Assembly (NCBI GenBank): GCA_905160935.1
Contig: CAJHZI010000629.1
Coordinates: 32,501 to 96,500, forward strand
Origin: Enchytraeus crypticus
Taxonomy: Eukaryota > Annelida > Clitellata > Enchytraeida > Enchytraeidae
Reading direction: 5' to 3'
Length of the DNA: 64,000 nucleotides
Part shown: piece by piece, positions 38,091-64,000 of the stretch
Position numbering within the stretch: the first letter of the stretch is position 1
How the letters are laid out: each line of letters begins with the position of its first letter
The notes under the pieces: model-generated
Database searches by the model: none
What the model was told of the DNA's origin: nothing
Seen by the model: only the letters and a program-made list of their open reading frames with translations
Translations under genes and position numbers: made by a program

Positions 38091-38271
38091 TTTTATTTTT
38101 ATATTGAAAAGCTCTGACAGATCGACAGATCCCTTTAAATATGGATCACACGTACACTGCGTTTCTTTTATCTAGACGAAGGAAACCCCAATCAGCCTAT
38201 TAGTATTCAAGCATATCAACGTTCTATGATAATGCGCAAATTTGAAGCAGAAGGCTACTGACGCTATAACA

Positions 38272-38783
38272 ACAACAACATTAACAGCAACAACAATTAG
38301 AGTGCTACTGTTATCCATGATAACATCGAGCACTGTGGAATCAAATCAAAACCGATGTGCAGAGTATGGGTCCTTAAACGGTGCAAGCCAAAATCCGGGT
38401 AATCATTCCAAGGAAGGGTAGGCCTACTATCGGAGTGGAGGTTTGCGTATTGATCTCAGGTCGTGTACATTTGGTGGATAGGAAAAGTCGAAGAGAATGG
38501 CTTTCAACCGACTATGAAACTGTTCTTAAGGTAGGAAATGCTGATCGAGAGTATATGGGGGAATGGGCATAGTAGAAGGAAGAGAATTCCAGATCTGTGG
38601 GGCAGCGTGCTGGAAGGAGCGCCTAGACAGCTTGCTACGTGAAGGAATTTGAGGTCTCTCTAGGGTAATTAACTTAGAGGACCTAGTAGGCAGTTGCCCT
38701 AGAGGTAGGGTACCCACTTAATTGTAGTGAGACATGTAGCTATTGCCGGGTGTAGTGAAAGACTTGTAAGTTAGAGAAACGGT
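38272..38783 (-). mobile_element. LINE-L 3' end, head-to-head with the next copy
   Basis: The minus strand encodes RSSKLITLERPQIPSRSKLS then QHAAPQIWNSLPS, the C-terminal end of LINE-L, and the 3' UTR with hairpin TGTTATC/GATAACA near 38304-38320. 5'-truncated at about 38783, where the plus-strand copy starts. Confidence 0.88.
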
Positions 38784-38784
38784 C

Positions 38785-40597
38785 TTGAAACGGTCTAACT
38801 CTACTCCTCATACTCCAATAGTAACTCATTCCAAGGATAAGCTTTCAAATTTCACTCCAGTTACAATTGAAGAGATTACTAAATTAATTTTAGACTCTCC
38901 AGCCAAACATTGTGACTTGGACCCTATTCCAACCTCTCTTTTAAAGAAGTGTATTCACATACTTGCTCCTGTATTAACATTAATTGTTAATCTCTCTTTC
39001 TCTCTACTGGCATATTTCCTTGCGCTTTTAAGCATGCAGTTATTACTCCATTACTTAAAAAGCCCACTCTGGATAAGGAATCAGTCAAATTACAGGCCTA
39101 TATCTAATCTGTCGTACATATCTAAACTCACTGAAAGAATTGTTCTTCAGAGGCTTTCTACTCATCTCTCTTACAATGATCTATTTAATAAGCAACAAGC
39201 TGCTTATACTAAGCATCGTTCAACTGAAACAGTGCTCCTATCTGTGTGCAATTCTATTGTTAATGCCATGTGCACACAACGCTTAACTGGATTATGTATG
39301 CTTGATCTATCGGCCGCTTTTGATACCATTGATCACAATATTCTTCTGGAACGTCTTTCTTCCTGGTTCGGTATTCGTGGAATTGTTCTTGATTGGTTCT
39401 CCTCCTATCTGACGGATCGTTTTTTTAGTGTGAAAGTGATGGAGCACATCTCTTCACCTTCCCACTTAAAGTATGGTGTGCCTCAAGGCTCTGTTCTTGG
39501 TCCAATCCTTTTCAACCTCTATACAACACCGTTAAGCTCACTGATCTCTTCTCATTCTATTGATCATGAACTATATGCTGATGACACTCAAATGTACACT
39601 TGTTTCACCCCTAACTCCTACTCTAATGCTGAAACCCTCCTGCAACAAAGATTTCAGTCTATATCCTCTTGGATGTCTGCTAATTTTTTGGCACTTAATC
39701 CATCTAAGACTGAATTCTTGTTGGTTGGGACACCTCAACAGCTTTTGAAGCTGAATGGGAAAACTCTTTCGTTATCTTCGGGTATTACAATATCACCTGT
39801 TTCTTCTGTGAGAAATCTCGGTGTTATCCTTGATAAACACCTAACCTTCCACGAACACAAAATTAAAACTTCACAAGCATGTTTCTTTCATATCCGAGAT
39901 CTTCGTCGAATACGTCCATATTTGTCACGTGAGACAGCTGCTACAATTGGTGCTGCTCTTGTGCAATCGAAATTGGACTACTGCAAATTCCCTATTTTTA
40001 AATCTTCCTGGCTGTGAGATAAATCGATTGCAGTTTGTTCAGAATTCTCTTGCGAGAGCAATTTTTTGTAGTTCCAAGTATTCACATGTTACGCCCATTT
40101 TAAAGTCTTTGCACTGGCTAAAGATTAAAGAGTGTATCATTTACAAAACAGCTTCGTTAACCTATAAGTCTATCACCATCCTTGGACAAACTTGTATGTC
40201 TCACTTGATTAAAGTGATGCAGCCTGCTGTTACTCGGCCTTCTAAATTAATTACCCTTGTGAGACCTACCTTACCTTCGCGCTCTAAGCTATCTAATCGT
40301 TCTGTCCAGCATGCTGCACCGCAGATATGGAATTCTCTTCCATCCAATCTTCGGAAATCTTCATTTAAGGCACATCGGCCTTTGCTTTCCTATGACCAGT
40401 TTCATAAGCAGTTGAAGACCTATCTTTTCCATCTCTCTTTTCCATCCAGTGTCCATGAGCAGCGACCTGAGCCTAAACCTCCTTTTCTTTAACTCCCTTT
40501 ACTTTACGTTTTTGGACCTTCTTTTTTTGCTCGCCGGCTTGATTTTGTCTCAATAGAGCACTCTAATTGTTGTTATTACTAATTGTTGTTATTGTCC
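38785..40597 (+). mobile_element. LINE-L, CR1/L2-group, 5'-truncated but well kept
   Basis: The frame 38785-40017 starts before the RT (TIEEITKLILDSPAKHCDLD) and has YRPISNLSYISKLTERIVLQ, LSAAFDTIDHNILLERLSSW, GVPQGSVLGPILFNLYTTP, YADDTQMYTC and VRNLGVILDKHLTF. After one frame change near 39990 it continues to 40492 (HAAPQIWNSLPSNLR, the thumb/C-terminal end). The endonuclease is absent. The end is GAGCACTCTAATTGTTGTTA with repeats of that unit. One break in about 570 codons suggests a fairly recent insertion. Confidence 0.93.
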
Positions 40598-42895
40598 GAA
40601 ACAACAAAGTAGTCATGGCTTTCACAACGAAATATTTCGATTAAGGAGGCGGAGTTAAGTCGTGTCAATTAAAGGTTTTGTTTTGATAAGTTCTAGTTAC
40701 TTGTTAGTGATTAATAGAATATAATAAAATTTCAATTTTATTATTTTTATTGCTAATTACAATTTATTAGTAATTGTAATGGTATTATTTATCTATGACG
40801 AGTATTTATATTATTTAGTCGTTACATTTAAGTGTATACATGTATGTATCTTAGAAGTTCAGTTTGTGAAGAAACTGTTTTTCTAAGGTCGAAGCCAATT
40901 TATCCAATTTAGATAAAATAAGACAGAATCAAGATTATTTTAAAAAACACCAAACTTATAACTGAACTAAAAGTTAAAGTTAAGTGATGAAAAAAGGAAA
41001 CTATTTTTTTACTGCTCACGTATATTATACAAATATTAGAGAATCTCATGGAATTCCATATAAACGAAATGTAACAATATTTTTTTGCTTATATCACTAT
41101 TTTAGATCTAATTTCGTGTGATCAGTGACATTGAATTATTCAAATGAAATTTATCTCCTGTGCAGCGGTCGTCGCTGTATCATCTTCATTCTGAAGAGTT
41201 TTGTTAAGATTGTAGATTGAAAATATTAATTTATTTGCCCTGTACATTTGCTTGAGATGAAATGTTTTGTTTTAAAGAAGAGATAAGGAAATTTTTATGA
41301 CTTTTAACTTTCGATAAAATATGTTTAGGTATTTATATAATAATTCTTCAGTTTCATAATATTGTTTTTAAATAGTAGTAATATCTCACTTAAAAGCTAG
41401 CCTTTGATTTTTCTGATATTTGGAGTTTTAGCTATGTATTGAAGAAGCATAGTCTAATGTCCAGGATTGTCAGCTTACTCTTACATGTCAGTGATGCAAT
41501 GAATTGGAACTGTGTCTGCTGTAGGAGCTAAATTAATACTTTTTGACTACTGATTAATTAGTAATTTAATTTAATCACAACATACAGGTTATGAAGTCAA
41601 ACACATTAGAAAAGGCATACCACAAAATTGCATGCATGTGTGAAGCGGCAATAAAGGCTAAAAAATTAGCAGTTAAATATTTCACAATTATTTGAAAATA
41701 AAATTATCAATCAAGATTATAATTTTTCATTTAAAAATTAGGAAACCGTAAGATAAAAGTAAAAACCTAGATTACAACAGCGGCATACAGGAAAATTTCT
41801 ATAGAGAATCAAAAGTAGAGCGGTGAGATAAAATGACAAATTAAAACAACATGCTCGTTTTAATTAAATATCAAAATATCAGATGTCTAATAATTATTAT
41901 CGATATCTAATAATGATTTATATTAATTAATAGTTGTATTAGTGTCTGTTATAGTGTTTGGCTTAGCAAGGCTGTTTAGTTCTCATTAAAGTTTTGCTTT
42001 TATAAATGTTCTTCAGCTTCCTTTTTCTCTCATTGTCTCAAGCTGTCCTTCACTCTCTAGTGTTTTGCCAAGTTTTAGATCTTAGATACATTTTCCGTTT
42101 GAGGTTTTCTTTCTCTTGCAGTAAGATCTCTGAGGGCCGATTCTGTCATGACAAAATTTGTATAAAATTAGATGCCTAGAATTCATGATAGACTCTGGGA
42201 TGAGAACTGACTTTAAAATATTTAATTTCTAATGTTCGAGTAAAATTTCTTTAAAGCATGATGAGTTTATGTTCGCCAAACTCTTTTTCACATGCATACA
42301 ATATATTCAGCTTTTAGTTCATGAGTTTTTATTCTGGCAAAGGCTGGAGACTGACAGAATGCTGCTATAAGATTTAATAGGCCCCCATTTAGAGATATAT
42401 AAGATAAAGGATCGACGATATTTTTGCGATTTATAAGCAAATCTTAAAATTTCCTGACTTGTAAAGCTGCTGTCTCTGTCAAACTGACAGTGAGATTAGA
42501 CCATATGCTGTTTATTTTCCTTTAAACCCTTTTTAGTAAAGTAATTTAAAGTTTTCTTTCTAAAAAACAGTAATTTGAATTATAATTTAATATGATTTAA
42601 TTTAACAAATTTAAAATTCCTTTCTATGGTAATAAAATTCTCTCACTTTTTGTGTCCTAATAATGTTGAGAATTGTTTGACTTGATTTTCGTTTAGGAAA
42701 TACTCTGAATTTTTTATACATAGATGAGTTTTTATTTATCGATACTTCTTTTGTTTTAATATATATTCTAAATATTATATTATCAACTAGGAGTTAACAC
42801 ATAGTTGTAGAAGATTCTGAAGGATACAATCTCTGGATTCTACAATGTTCGATATTGTTATCGAGATGAAGAAAATAGTGTGCCATAACATGGAC
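40598..42895. other. Intergenic region upstream of PAR-3
   Basis: AT-rich. A decayed SINE-E end may lie at 42045-42090 (GTGTTTTGCCAAGTTTTAGA). The PAR-3 5' UTR and possibly its promoter should be near 42800-42907; an in-frame TAA sits at 42896. Confidence 0.4.
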
Positions 42896-42907
42896 TAAGC
42901 TGATGAG

Positions 42908-64000
<21,093 letters not shown>

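Overview
The window is a piece of an AT-rich animal genome. It has spliced genes with GT-AG introns, several tRNA-derived SINE families, LINEs, Tc1 and hAT transposons, and long (TA)n, (GA)n and (GAT)n tracts. The gene set (AFG1-type ATPase, aldo-keto reductase, PAR-3) is bilaterian. I cannot fix the phylum from sequence alone; the repeat load suggests a marine invertebrate, which is inference.

Four host genes are visible. (1) AFG1L, a mitochondrial AAA-family ATPase, on + at 2024-4207, complete in two exons. (2) A two-exon gene for an unrecognised 144-residue protein with a C-terminal membrane segment, on + at 15449-16830. (3) A complete aldo-keto reductase on -, 36720 down to 21591, which I assembled from eight exons with matching phases and an intact D/Y/K/H catalytic tetrad. 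(4) The 5' end of PAR-3/PARD3/bazooka on +, from 42908 off the right edge, with at least six exons and a 15.3-kb first intron. PAR-3 is the cell-polarity scaffold; its exon 1 and 2 encode the N-terminal oligomerisation domain. These genes have no obvious common pathway.

Most other sequence is mobile DNA. I use local names. LINE-L and LINE-C are two CR1/L2-group LINEs; LINE-E is an endonuclease-reverse transcriptase LINE of the F52C9.6/RTE-like type; LINE-J is a jockey/CR1-group LINE with ORF1 and ORF2. SINE-A has a (GAT)n tail, SINE-B shares its 3' end with LINE-C, SINE-D is tRNA-derived, SINE-E shares its 3' end with LINE-E, and SINE-F, -G and -H are single tRNA-derived copies. There are also a Tc1 element (1-1188), a hAT element (48922-50248) and a foldback element in a (TA)n tract (about 32853-33451). 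Nesting with target-site duplications gives an order of events: LINE-J into SINE-D, LINE-E into LINE-C, SINE-B into SINE-A.

Region by region: 0-1.2 kb Tc1; 2-4.2 kb AFG1L; 4.2-15 kb intergenic SINEs, LINE-L and LINE-J; 15.4-16.8 kb the small membrane-protein gene; 17-21.5 kb repeats; 21.6-36.7 kb the reductase with repeat-filled introns; 36.9-40.6 kb SINE-D and head-to-head LINE-L; 42.9-64 kb PAR-3, whose introns hold LINE-C, hAT, at least six unrelated minisatellites and a nearly 1-kb (GAT)n tract.

The most interesting signal is in the 3' ends of the LINE and SINE families. Each LINE and its SINE partner share a terminal segment with a small hairpin, and between copies the stem sequence changes on both sides so that pairing is kept.
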